Assembly: GCA_024280115.1 (NCBI GenBank)
Contig: JAJRQT010000162.1
Location: forward strand, 1 to 42,342
Reading direction: 5' to 3'
Length of the DNA stretch: 42,342 bases
Source: Bacteroidota bacterium
Lineage (GTDB): Bacteria > Bacteroidota > Bacteroidia > Cytophagales > Cyclobacteriaceae
The position numbers and the translations under genes are program-made. Each line of letters begins with the position of its first letter. Within the stretch, counting starts at the first letter, position 1. The notes beneath the pieces are model-generated. The model saw only the letters and a list, made by a program, of their open reading frames with translations. It was not told where the DNA came from and searched no databases. Positions 17,163-25,472 of this stretch are shown here, in pieces.

Positions 17163-17660
17163 TTAGTGGTTGTGTCCACTGTGACCGTCACCACTATCTT
17201 TTTTCATTTCATGCTTCATATCCATTTTTCCGCTCTTACCGTCCATACTTTTGAGAACTTTTTGAGGGTCTTCATTAAAAGTTCCACGACATTTTTTACA
17301 ACAGAAATAAATACGGCGACCTTCAAAATCAGAATAGACAGAATTTTCGTCTAACTCTTCACCTGAGACAGGACAAGTTTTCTGAATATTTTCAAATAAG
17401 ATACCCTGTTCTCCTGCTTTTTTGAAATATGTATCAGGATCTTTTTGTAATTTACTTTTACACATTGGACAACAATGATAAACTCTTTGTCCTTGAATGT
17501 CAGTATATATTGATGAGTCAATTGCTCCACCCATTACAGGACAATTTGTTTGATTTTTTAACTCTTTTTTTGCTTCAGCCTTCTTGTCTCCAGCAAAAGC
17601 TGAGACAGATATAAGCATGATGCCTAAAAGAATCATTGAGAAGAGTTTAGTTGTTTTCAT
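17163..17660 (-). CDS. Periplasmic protein with two YHS-like metal-binding domains
   Basis: A 165-residue exported protein. It has a signal peptide ending in SAFA and two tandem YHS-like domains: CPVMGG...VYHCCPMCK (Cys40, 63, 64, 67) and CPVSGEEL...IYFCCKKC (Cys96, 120, 121, 124). A Met/His-rich tail ends in GHSGHNH. The cysteine pattern matches the YHS modules in the neighbouring ATPase and DUF2231 proteins. It lies between the CusC- and CusB-like genes, has a good ribosome-binding site and is probably a periplasmic Cu(I)/Ag(I) carrier to the efflux complex (inference from position and composition). Confidence 0.8.
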   Translation of the reverse strand: MKTTKLFSMILLGIMLISVSAFAGDKKAEAKKELKNQTNCPVMGGAIDSSIYTDIQGQRVYHCCPMCKSKLQKDPDTYFKKAGEQGILFENIQKTCPVSGEELDENSVYSDFEGRRIYFCCKKCRGTFNEDPQKVLKSMDGKSGKMDMKHEMKKDSGDGHSGHNH

Positions 17661-17681
17661 TTGTTACTCCTTTAAATAAGT

Positions 17682-19040
17682 TTATTTGGTTTTAAGTTCT
17701 ATTCCAGTTAACATATCTATTTCGGCTTTTCTTTTAGCCAAATTTGTTTTTGATCTATCAAGCATAAGTTGAAAATTCAAAAGCTGTCTTTGGGCATCAA
17801 GAACATTTAGAAAGTCTGCTTTCCCCGCTTGATATGATGTATATGATGCATTAAGTGATTGTTCTGCCTTTGGAAGCAAGCCATCCCGATATAGTTGGAC
17901 TTTTCTCAAAGCATCATCATGTTGAAAAATAATTCTTTCGGTCATTGCTCTAAGTTGGTTCTCCTTATCTTTTAATAAATATTCCGCTGATCTTTTCTTA
18001 GCTTTGGCTTCGCTTTTCTTTGAGTTATTCTTTCCAAACCAAAGTGGCACATTAATACCAACAGATGCTATCCATGGGTCTTTTCCACTTTCATCTAACA
18101 ATGGATTAAGGGCTTCTCCTGTTTCTATATAGTCAATACCCAAGGTAAAATTTGGCAATGACGATTTATTGGCTAATTGTAAAGCATGTTCTTCTTTGGC
18201 AATCAAATGCTTTACAGCATTAAGATTTGGATTATTATTTAATACCTGTTCAATATAATTTTTATCTACTGCTGTCTCTTCTTGAAATTTAATCAATTCT
18301 GGAATTTGAAGGTCTGTTGTATCAGATATATTCATAACAGCATAAAGTCTTGCCTTGAGAGGTCGAACTTTATCTTCTAATGTAAGCATTCTGTCTTCAA
18401 GTTTTCCTAATTCAACTTGAGCTTTGATAACATCAGGATGTTGACTCAAACCTACTTTATATGTAGTTCTGGCTACAGACTCCCAAAACAAAAGAAGTTC
18501 AATATTTTCTTTTGTAATTTCTATTTCTTTTCCCAAAAAGTACAAATCATAATAGGCTGATTTTACTTGATATGATAATTTTAATAATGCAGCTTGAAAC
18601 TTTTTAAAACTGACATTTGACATCTCAAATGCGACATCTTTCTTATCACCCAACGTCCCAAACCATGGAATATTCTGACGTAATGAAAATTTCTGATTCT
18701 GTGGTCCGACTCTTGTCTCAGCATTTTCAATAAAATACCCATAGACAATCATTGGATCAGGTAAAGCACCTACATACCCTGTTTTTTCTAAATCGCTTTT
18801 CCATTTATAGAAGACTGATTTTAGACCAGGATTATTCACAGCAGCTAATGTTAGATAATCTTTCAAACTTGAATTAGAGTTTACATTTACAAGAGTAGAT
18901 TCTGCATCAAAATTTGCTTCAATCTCACTAACCTCTTCCCGTGCATCTTTTATGGAACTCAGTTCTGTTTGAGAATATGCTTTGTTTCCAACAAATAAAC
19001 ATAGTGACAATAAGATAAAAACTTTTAATTTCAATTTCAT
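17682..19040 (-). CDS. cusC: CusC/TolC-type outer-membrane efflux channel
   Basis: An outer-membrane factor of 452 residues from ATG 19040. That start has GAGG 6-7 bases upstream and is preferred over an in-frame TTG at 19046. A signal peptide (FILLSLCLFVGNKAYSQ) precedes two repeated OEP-type halves of long amphipathic helices. The characteristic end has AGKADFLNVLDAQRQLLNFQL and a closing LTGIEL. It forms the trimeric channel that completes the CusABC pump. As first gene of the leftward operon it lies directly behind a sigma-54-like promoter (19075-19090), opposite the sensor kinase gene. Confidence 0.92.
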   Translation of the reverse strand: MKLKLKVFILLSLCLFVGNKAYSQTELSSIKDAREEVSEIEANFDAESTLVNVNSNSSLKDYLTLAAVNNPGLKSVFYKWKSDLEKTGYVGALPDPMIVYGYFIENAETRVGPQNQKFSLRQNIPWFGTLGDKKDVAFEMSNVSFKKFQAALLKLSYQVKSAYYDLYFLGKEIEITKENIELLLFWESVARTTYKVGLSQHPDVIKAQVELGKLEDRMLTLEDKVRPLKARLYAVMNISDTTDLQIPELIKFQEETAVDKNYIEQVLNNNPNLNAVKHLIAKEEHALQLANKSSLPNFTLGIDYIETGEALNPLLDESGKDPWIASVGINVPLWFGKNNSKKSEAKAKKRSAEYLLKDKENQLRAMTERIIFQHDDALRKVQLYRDGLLPKAEQSLNASYTSYQAGKADFLNVLDAQRQLLNFQLMLDRSKTNLAKRKAEIDMLTGIELKTK

Positions 19041-19074
19041 AAACAACCTCTTGTTTCATTTTGATTAAATACAT

Positions 19075-19090
19075 ATCAAATTACATGCCA
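19075..19090 (-). promoter_or_regulatory. Sigma-54 promoter-like site of the copper efflux operon
   Basis: The minus strand reads TGGCATGTAATTTGAT against TGGCAC-N5-TTGCW. The -24 element is strong, but the -12 element has A in place of the conserved C. It lies about 35 bp before ATG 19040, the right distance for a short leader. Confidence 0.5.
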
Positions 19091-19307
19091 AAAACTTAAC
19101 TCCCACACAATCAACAACTTACAACTACGAGCCTATTCGTAAAACTGAATAATTGTTGACTATTCTTCAATAGTGAAGAATTTTATACAATATTCACTAA
19201 TTTAAACTATCATTATTATAAATTTCACCTCAGTACATTCGTTTAAGATAAAATAAATCCTTATACACTAATTAGTTAACAACAATAATGAAATGTCAAA
19301 GTGAATG
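19091..19307. promoter_or_regulatory. Divergent regulatory region with NtrC-type binding-site candidates
   Basis: This region separates two opposing sigma-54-like promoters. It contains ATTCTTCA-N4-TGAAGAAT (19162-19181), a perfect 8-4-8 inverted repeat, followed by a third half-site ATATTCACT (19190-19198). It also has a smaller repeat TACGA-N6-TCGTA (19126-19141). The main repeat lies about 85 bp from one promoter and 130 bp from the other, typical for an enhancer-bound activator serving both. Confidence 0.55.
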
Positions 19308-19323
19308 TGGTATATAAGTTGCT
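19308..19323 (+). promoter_or_regulatory. Sigma-54 promoter of the sensor kinase/regulator operon
   Basis: TGGTATATAAGTTGCT has the exact sigma-54 layout (TGG, then TTGC, with GG and GC 10 bases apart). It predicts a start near 19334, 22 bp before ATG 19356. The regulator itself is sigma-54-dependent, which implies autoactivation. Confidence 0.65.
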
Positions 19324-19355
19324 TATATAATTGGAAATTACTTTAAAGGATAATA

Positions 19356-20417
19356 ATGCCTGAGCAAAAACTTAACACAAGATTAAAATTGATAATCTTA
19401 TCTTCGACAATAATTATCACAATTGGTTTTCATTACGGTTGGATTACACAGCCATTCTTCGGACACATTCATTGGCTACATGCCTTGCATGGTCGATTCT
19501 GTTATATTCCGATTGTAATTGCGACTTCATGGTTTGGCTTACGTGGAGGACTATACACCGCATCAATAATTTCAGTTCTTGTCTTCCCTTATATAACTGA
19601 ATTAGGCAATGATGTACATGAGTTAACTGGAGAAATTATAGAAATCGTATTCTACTTTGCAATTGCTATTGTAACTGGTGCTTTAGTTGAAAGAGAATTA
19701 AAAATAAGAAAAAAACATGAAAAAGCAAATTTAGAATTAGAGAAATCTCACCGCTTATCAATGGTAGGTCAAATTGCAGCAGGAGTTGCTCATGAAATTA
19801 AAAACCCATTAGCTTCAATTAAAGGATCGGTAGAAATCTTAATCGACGAACAAACAAACAAATCAGACAAAGAAGAATTCAAAGATATTGTCTTTAATGA
19901 AATAAAAAGAATTGATAATACTGTAACCAGCTTTTTAGAACTATCAAGACCTCAAGAATATCACTTTGAAAAAATTCAGTTATCCATGATTGTCAAAACA
20001 TGTCTTAAACAAGTTAATGTTAATGCCTCAAAGAATAATATTATTATAGAAGAAAATCTAAAACCTGAAATCTATATAGAAGGTGACAAAGAAAAAATTC
20101 ACCAAGTATTATTGAATTTACTTTTAAATTCGATCCAAGCTTCTCAAGAGAAATCTAAAATAATGGTGAATTTAACAGCCTCAAACTCTAAAGTTATTTT
20201 ACAAGTTATTGATTTTGGAGAAGGTATCCCCCTCGAAACTATTTCTAAAATATTTGATCCATTCTTCACAACAAAACCAAGCGGTAGCGGCTTAGGTTTA
20301 GCTCTTGTAAAAAATATTATTGAAAAACATAACGCTACTATTGAATTTGAAAGTACACCTAATGTAGGTACTACTGTTACTGTTAAATTTCCAACGTATG
20401 GAGAATTTAAACAATGA
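19356..20417 (+). CDS. Membrane sensor histidine kinase (metal-responsive, predicted)
   Basis: A 353-residue kinase. About four membrane helices (12-110) have short loops, one of them His-rich (GHIHWLHALHGRFCYIP, about 36-52), a plausible copper/silver ligand cluster. A short linker leads to the HisKA domain with phosphoacceptor His146 (GVAHEIKNPLASIKG) and a complete HATPase domain (N box LLLNSIQAS, G1 DFGEGIP, F box FDPFFTTK, G2 GSGLGLALVKNI). There is no periplasmic PAS or Cache domain, so the signal is probably sensed within the membrane. Its stop overlaps the regulator's ATG (ATGA). It diverges from the efflux operon, which supports metal as the signal (inference). Confidence 0.9.
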   Translation: MPEQKLNTRLKLIILSSTIIITIGFHYGWITQPFFGHIHWLHALHGRFCYIPIVIATSWFGLRGGLYTASIISVLVFPYITELGNDVHELTGEIIEIVFYFAIAIVTGALVERELKIRKKHEKANLELEKSHRLSMVGQIAAGVAHEIKNPLASIKGSVEILIDEQTNKSDKEEFKDIVFNEIKRIDNTVTSFLELSRPQEYHFEKIQLSMIVKTCLKQVNVNASKNNIIIEENLKPEIYIEGDKEKIHQVLLNLLLNSIQASQEKSKIMVNLTASNSKVILQVIDFGEGIPLETISKIFDPFFTTKPSGSGLGLALVKNIIEKHNATIEFESTPNVGTTVTVKFPTYGEFKQ

Positions 20418-21769
20418 AAATTTTATTAGCAGATGACGATAATTCACTAAGAAAAGTTTTGCTATTTAAACTCAAGCAAAAAGGATATGATGTTGTTGCT
20501 GTAGCAGATGGGCAAGAGGCATTGGATGAATTAAACAAATCTCAATTCGATTTATTATTATCTGATATTAGGATGCCAAAAATTGACGGAATAAAATTAC
20601 TTGAACAGTCAAAGTTTATTCAACCTGACTTAAAAACTATTCTCATCACAGCTCATGCTTCGGTTCCACAAGCTGTGGCAGCATTAAAGTTAGGAGCCTT
20701 CGATTATATTACAAAACCATTTAATGATGAAGAGCTTTTCGTAACTATAGAAAAAACATTTCGAATTAAAAGATTAGAAAATGAGAATAAACAACTCAAA
20801 GGAAAACTGAAAGCTCAGAATTTTTTACAAAACTTTGTCGGTATATCAAAACCGTTTAAAGAAATGATTAAAATGGTGGATAAAATAGCTGATACCGATG
20901 CAACTGTCCTTATCTCTGGGGCATCAGGTACAGGAAAAGAAGTTATAGCTAAATCTATTCATTACAAAAGTAGACGCTCAGATAAAGAATTTATTGCTGT
21001 AAACTGTGCCGCAATCCCAAAAGATCTTATTGAATCTGAATTGTTTGGTCATGTAAAAGGGGCATTTACGGGAGCAGTAAGAGATAAAAAAGGGAAATTT
21101 GAATTGGCTGATGGAGGGACTCTTTTTCTTGATGAGATTGGTGATTTAAATATTGAGCTACAAGCAAAATTACTTCGAGTCATACAGGAAAGAATCATTG
21201 ATCCTGTAGGTTCAGAATTTAAGAAAGAAGTAGATGTCCGACTTTTAGCAGCAACTAATGCCAATCTAAAGAGAAAAGTTTCAAAAGGAGATTTTCGTGA
21301 AGATCTATATTATAGATTGAATGTAATCCCTATAAATATTCCCAGCTTGAATGAGAGAAAAGAAGATATATCTATTCTTGTACAAGAGTTCTTAAAAAGG
21401 TTCAGTAAAGAAAACGATATTACAGTTTCATCAAAACTGATGGATACTCTTATGAGTTACTCTTGGCCTGGGAATGTGAGAGAATTAGAAAATTTAATTG
21501 AACGTATGGTTATTTTAAGAAAATCAAAAAAACTTACGGAAAAAGATCTGCCTGAAGATTTTGGAATCATTGAAACCATAACTCCAGTAAAAGATGAAGC
21601 ACCAGAAAGTCATTTATCTTTTCATGAAGCAGAAAAAAAACTGATAATTGATACCCTTAATAAGTTTGCTTGGAACAGAACCAAGTCAGCAAAATTTCTT
21701 CAGATACCACGTCATGTTTTAATTTACCGAATGAAAAAGTACGAAATATTTTATAATAAAAACGAGTAA
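20414..21769 (+). CDS. NtrC-family sigma-54-dependent response regulator
   Basis: A 451-residue activator with three domains. The receiver (1-120) has phosphorylatable Asp51 (LLLSDIRMP), acidic Asp7-9 and Lys101. The AAA+ domain has Walker A GASGTGKE (169-176), the GAFTGA loop (216-221) that contacts sigma-54, and GGTLFLDEIGDL. A Fis-type helix-turn-helix closes the protein (NRTKSAKFLQIPRHVLIYRM). The intact GAFTGA means it needs sigma-54. It is translationally coupled to the kinase and probably activates its own operon, the Cus-type operon and the ECF/pseudokinase operon, each preceded by a -24/-12-like sequence. It is comparable in function to ZraR or CusR-like systems, though CusR is not sigma-54-dependent. 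Confidence 0.95.
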   Translation: MKILLADDDNSLRKVLLFKLKQKGYDVVAVADGQEALDELNKSQFDLLLSDIRMPKIDGIKLLEQSKFIQPDLKTILITAHASVPQAVAALKLGAFDYITKPFNDEELFVTIEKTFRIKRLENENKQLKGKLKAQNFLQNFVGISKPFKEMIKMVDKIADTDATVLISGASGTGKEVIAKSIHYKSRRSDKEFIAVNCAAIPKDLIESELFGHVKGAFTGAVRDKKGKFELADGGTLFLDEIGDLNIELQAKLLRVIQERIIDPVGSEFKKEVDVRLLAATNANLKRKVSKGDFREDLYYRLNVIPINIPSLNERKEDISILVQEFLKRFSKENDITVSSKLMDTLMSYSWPGNVRELENLIERMVILRKSKKLTEKDLPEDFGIIETITPVKDEAPESHLSFHEAEKKLIIDTLNKFAWNRTKSAKFLQIPRHVLIYRMKKYEIFYNKNE

Positions 21770-21920
21770 CTTTTCTAAGAATTTGATTATTCTATGTTAT
21801 TACTTCTAATTCATTTAATTATTTATCAATCACTAAAACAATTCTTATATTTTTTTCTTAACAAATAAAAATCGTATATTATTGCTAACTAGTATGTTGC
21901 GTAACATATTCGTAGTATAA
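21770..21920. other. Gene-free AT-rich spacer between the metal block and the tRNA
   Basis: No gene is visible. The only structure is TATGTT-GCGT-AACATA (21893-21908), a 6-4-6 inverted repeat 13 bp beyond the 3' end of the tRNA. It lacks a T-run on the minus strand, so its role as a tRNA terminator is doubtful. The region is where an attachment-site remnant would lie if the block was tRNA-targeted. Confidence 0.4.
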
Positions 21921-22004
21921 TGCCGAAGGGGGGATTTGAACCCCCACTCCCTTGCAGGAACTGCACTCTGAATGCAGCGTGTCTACCAGTTTCACCACTT
22001 CGGC
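21921..22004 (-). tRNA. tRNA-Leu (anticodon CAG)
   Basis: An 84-base class II tRNA. The acceptor stem is GCCGAAG/CTTCGGC with discriminator A. The D arm has GGTAGACACGC, the anticodon stem CTGCA/TGCAG encloses TTCAGAG (anticodon CAG), there is a long variable arm, and the T arm is GGGGGTTCAAATCCCCC. CCA is not encoded. A plausible promoter lies upstream (TTGCTT at 22052-22057, 16-bp spacer, TATATT at 22030-22035). A 7-3-7 inverted repeat (22008-22024) sits just before the mature 5' end. Confidence 0.97.
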
Positions 22005-22144
22005 TAATTGCTTACGATAAGCAATGGTAAATATAGATTTTCCCAATTAAAAAGCAATTGAAATCTCCAAAAAGAAAATTATGAAAACTCTTGCGAGGTA
22101 CTCACTTATAAAGTATCTTGTCACTTATTGGATAAATTAAAATT

Positions 22145-22870
22145 TTGAGGTTCAAACTGAAAACACTCTGTATTTTACCTGCCTTTAATGAAGAGGGAAA
22201 AATTGGCAAAGTTATTAAAAAAGTAAAAGCGATTGGCGTTGTCGACCAAATTATTGTTGCTGATGACTGTTCAACAGATAACACAAAAGCTGAAGCTGAA
22301 TCACACGGTGCGACTGTCATTAGACATGATATAAATATGGGTGTCGGTGCAGGAATAAGATCTGGTATCAAATATGGCATACAAAACGGCTTTGATATAG
22401 CTGTCATATTATCTGGTGATGACCAGCATGAGCCAAAAGAACTGCCTATGGTTCTTAAAAAACTAAAAGAAAATAATAGAAATTTTATTCAAGGTTCCCG
22501 TCGACTCAAAGGTGGCGATGCCGTTAATCCTCCACTTTTTCGGGAAATCACTACAAGACTTTTTTCAATAGTCATGACCATTTTTACAGGTCAAATAGTA
22601 ACCGACGGCACCAATGGGTTTCGGGCGTTTTATCTTTCTATGTTTGATGACAAAGCTATTAATTTAGACCAACAATGGCTAAACACTTACGAGCTTGAGC
22701 CATATCTTTTATATAAAGCAATCAAATCAAAAAATATCGATGTAGTCGAAGTTCCAATTACCGTCTATTATCGTGGTGAGAAAAAATCATATTCAAAAAT
22801 GAAACCGTTTCGAGATTGGTGGCGATTGTCACGTCCTCTTTTCTTTTTACGGTTTGGTATAAAGAGATAA
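22145..22870 (+). CDS. Family 2 glycosyltransferase (dolichol-phosphate-mannose-synthase-like)
   Basis: A 241-residue GT-A-fold transferase. The opening TLCILPAFNEEGKIGKVI and DDCSTDNT bind the nucleotide sugar, and the DxD-like SGDDQHEP supplies the metal site. NGFRAF and an EL-containing segment follow, as in polyprenyl-phosphate glycosyltransferases. There are no membrane helices of note. No ATG fits, and TTG 22145 is the earliest start that keeps the first strand, with only a weak ribosome-binding site. It heads a three-gene plus-strand set with an epimerase and a GT-C-like membrane protein. A typical role would be loading a lipid-linked sugar donor for that enzyme (inference). Confidence 0.85.
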   Translation: MRFKLKTLCILPAFNEEGKIGKVIKKVKAIGVVDQIIVADDCSTDNTKAEAESHGATVIRHDINMGVGAGIRSGIKYGIQNGFDIAVILSGDDQHEPKELPMVLKKLKENNRNFIQGSRRLKGGDAVNPPLFREITTRLFSIVMTIFTGQIVTDGTNGFRAFYLSMFDDKAINLDQQWLNTYELEPYLLYKAIKSKNIDVVEVPITVYYRGEKKSYSKMKPFRDWWRLSRPLFFLRFGIKR

Positions 22871-22874
22871 CAAA

Positions 22875-23825
22875 ATGACAGATTTAGATTTTCAAGGGAA
22901 AAAAGTACTTATAACTGGTGGGGCTGGATTTGTTGGCTCCAATGTTACCGAACGGGTTGTAAAAAGCAATGGAAAAGCAATTGTTTTAGATGATCTTTTC
23001 ACAGGCACACTTGACAATATAACCAAAGGAACTGAATACGAATTCGTAGAAGGTTCTGTTGCTGACGTTGAGCTTGTCAATAAACTTGCCAAAAAGGTTG
23101 ACTACATTGCTCACATGGCTGCCAGAAACATTATTATCTCTACCAAGAATCCTCGCAATGATTACGAAGTAAATATCGGTGGTACACTCAATATTCTTCT
23201 TGCTGCCAATGAACATAAAGTTGAACGAGTTGTCTATACCTCATCAGCATCTGTCTATGGTAACCCTCGTATTTTACCAATCACTGAAGATGAACGCACG
23301 CTGACATTTTCACCATACTCCGTTTCCAAACTTGCTGGTGAAAATTATTGTCACGCCTTTTATGAAACATACGGAACACCGGTTACCTCTGTTCGTTACT
23401 CAAACATTTATGGACCAAAACAAGACCCGAAGAATCCATACTGCGGAGTTGTATCAAAATTTATTGAGATGCTTGACAACAATGAACGACCATATCTGCA
23501 TGGCGATGGACAGCAAACACGTGACTTTACTTATGTTGATGATGCTGTCGATGGAACCCTTTTGGCTCTACTTTCCCCTAAAGCTGAGGGGCAGGTATAC
23601 AATATTGGTACAGGTGTGGAGACAAAAATTGTTGAGCTGTATCAGATGATTGCTGAGTTGATGGGGAAAGATGCTAAACCAAAATATATTGACCGTCGTG
23701 ACATTGATAACATTCGTCGCCGTGCGGTAAGCATTGAACTAATCCGCACAAGACTTCGCTGGCAACCACAGATTGGTATTCAACAAGGGCTCAAACGAAC
23801 TCTTGAGTGGTACAATTCTCTTTAG
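22875..23825 (+). CDS. NAD-dependent epimerase/dehydratase (UDP-sugar 4-epimerase-like)
   Basis: A 316-residue extended short-chain dehydrogenase. The Rossmann motif is TGGAGFVGSNV near the N-terminus. The catalytic residues are Ser/Thr in YTSSASVYG and the YxxxK motif in SPYSVSKLAGE. Substrate-binding SNIYGPKQDP and RDFTYVDD follow, as in UDP-glucose/GlcNAc 4-epimerases and UDP-glucuronate-modifying enzymes. The exact sugar cannot be assigned. It lies 4 bases after the GT2 gene, so the two are surely cotranscribed and probably supply an activated sugar for surface polysaccharide. Confidence 0.92.
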   Translation: MTDLDFQGKKVLITGGAGFVGSNVTERVVKSNGKAIVLDDLFTGTLDNITKGTEYEFVEGSVADVELVNKLAKKVDYIAHMAARNIIISTKNPRNDYEVNIGGTLNILLAANEHKVERVVYTSSASVYGNPRILPITEDERTLTFSPYSVSKLAGENYCHAFYETYGTPVTSVRYSNIYGPKQDPKNPYCGVVSKFIEMLDNNERPYLHGDGQQTRDFTYVDDAVDGTLLALLSPKAEGQVYNIGTGVETKIVELYQMIAELMGKDAKPKYIDRRDIDNIRRRAVSIELIRTRLRWQPQIGIQQGLKRTLEWYNSL

Positions 23826-23846
23826 TAATAATAGGTTGGATGATTT

Positions 23847-25472
23847 TTGAGAACTGATTTAAAAGAAAAGTTTAGAGATTTAATTCAGAACACGAATTTC
23901 ATTCCCTTTGTACTTTTTACCTTATCAGTTTTATTGTATAATTATTTTTATCTCCATCAAGGGTTTGAGGCTCATATGGATGAAGGTTATCTTATCTCTT
24001 TAGGTAAACGAATAACCGACGGACAGATTCCATATACCGATTTTTATTTTCTGAGACCTCCATTATCTATATACCTTCAAGCTTGTTTCATTTCTCTTTT
24101 AGGTGACTCCCATACAATATATATCGGACGTATACTTTTTGTTTTCCAAACAACACTCTTAGTTATTTTAAATGCTCTCATTTATAAAAAACATCTAAAC
24201 AAAATAGAGTTCTTTTTCATTCTGATCATCAGCTATATTATCACGACCTTGCTTTTGCAATTCCAATGGTACAGCTATGATGGTCTATTTTTTGCGGGGC
24301 TTTCTCTTTTTCTCTTACACAAAAAACAATTTATCTTTACGGGAGTTACTATCTTTTTAGCCGCAATGTCAAAACAAAATTACTTTCTCCTATTACCAGG
24401 AACAATATTTGTTTTACTAATTTTTCAAAAAGATTATGCAAACATAAAAACAATAGTCAAAGAACATGTTTCAAAAATACTTATTGGTTTTTCTTTAGGT
24501 GCATTCATTACATCTCTTTTCTTTCTCTTGTCAGGTAATCTTACACTTTTTATCGAACAAGTTTTTTTACTCCCAAAAGAGATTGCCGATATAAGCACAC
24601 AATTTGCTCTCATACAAAATAACCCTGAGGCAATCGCACAGTCCTTGTTTTCAATTCTTGCGATTATCATAATTTATCACTTTCATAAAAATAAAATCAT
24701 CTCATCTTTTCTAATAGCTATCATTATCTGTTTTCTGTATGCAGACTTCTATAACAATGTAAAATATTTTATTTTTAACATCATTTACATCAATATTACT
24801 GCAGCTATCTTATATCTTTATAATTACAACAAAAAAGAACAAGAACTACCCCACACTCTTCTTATATTTGTACCGCTTACAATAATCATACAGTACCTTG
24901 CTGGCTTTAGTTATGGCGGACTTCTCTTTGCCTACATGGGTGCTGGGCTAATGATGCCTGCTTTATATCTGATTTTAAGGAAAAACAAATCTCTGAGCAT
25001 TCGAGCAATTCTTGTTCTTTTAATTATTGGTGGAATAGGATATAGACATAAATCAAATTACATCTACCAAGATTCACAAAGAGAAATCTTGAATTCAAAT
25101 TTTTCACACCCAAGACTACAATCAATCATATCAAGTGAGAGAAGAACAAAATATGTTGATTTTATTACTGAAAATGTAAACAATTTAAGCGAACCAGATG
25201 ATTTAGTTTTCTTTTTCCCTGATTATTCTTCTATGTATTATATTACTGGAAGACGTAACCCAACAAAAATAGAATGGTACTATAAGTTGGAATTTAATGA
25301 TGCTATGCTTAAAGAGTCGGTAGAAGATTTAGAAAAGAACCACCCAAAAATTATTTTTCTTAATGGTGATTACATCCCAAAGGCATTAGCAATATTTGTT
25401 GCTAATAATTACACCTTAGTTGATTCCTCCTTTGACATTAAGATGTACCAGCCAAATATTGATAGTTTATAA
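23847..25472 (+). CDS. Polytopic GT-C-type glycosyltransferase (GT39-like)
   Basis: A 541-residue inner-membrane protein with about ten or more hydrophobic helices and a C-terminal soluble domain (about 410-540). The first periplasmic loop contains HMDEGYLISLGKRITDGQIPYTDFYFLRPP. The acidic DE followed by G.IPY.DF....P is the hallmark of GT39/ArnT/PMT-like transferases that use polyprenyl-phosphate sugars. The start is TTG 23847 with a GGTTGGATGA region upstream. It follows the epimerase by 21 bases. Its end overlaps the convergent neighbour by 6 bases. Donor and acceptor are unknown. Confidence 0.8.
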   Translation: MRTDLKEKFRDLIQNTNFIPFVLFTLSVLLYNYFYLHQGFEAHMDEGYLISLGKRITDGQIPYTDFYFLRPPLSIYLQACFISLLGDSHTIYIGRILFVFQTTLLVILNALIYKKHLNKIEFFFILIISYIITTLLLQFQWYSYDGLFFAGLSLFLLHKKQFIFTGVTIFLAAMSKQNYFLLLPGTIFVLLIFQKDYANIKTIVKEHVSKILIGFSLGAFITSLFFLLSGNLTLFIEQVFLLPKEIADISTQFALIQNNPEAIAQSLFSILAIIIIYHFHKNKIISSFLIAIIICFLYADFYNNVKYFIFNIIYINITAAILYLYNYNKKEQELPHTLLIFVPLTIIIQYLAGFSYGGLLFAYMGAGLMMPALYLILRKNKSLSIRAILVLLIIGGIGYRHKSNYIYQDSQREILNSNFSHPRLQSIISSERRTKYVDFITENVNNLSEPDDLVFFFPDYSSMYYITGRRNPTKIEWYYKLEFNDAMLKESVEDLEKNHPKIIFLNGDYIPKALAIFVANNYTLVDSSFDIKMYQPNIDSL

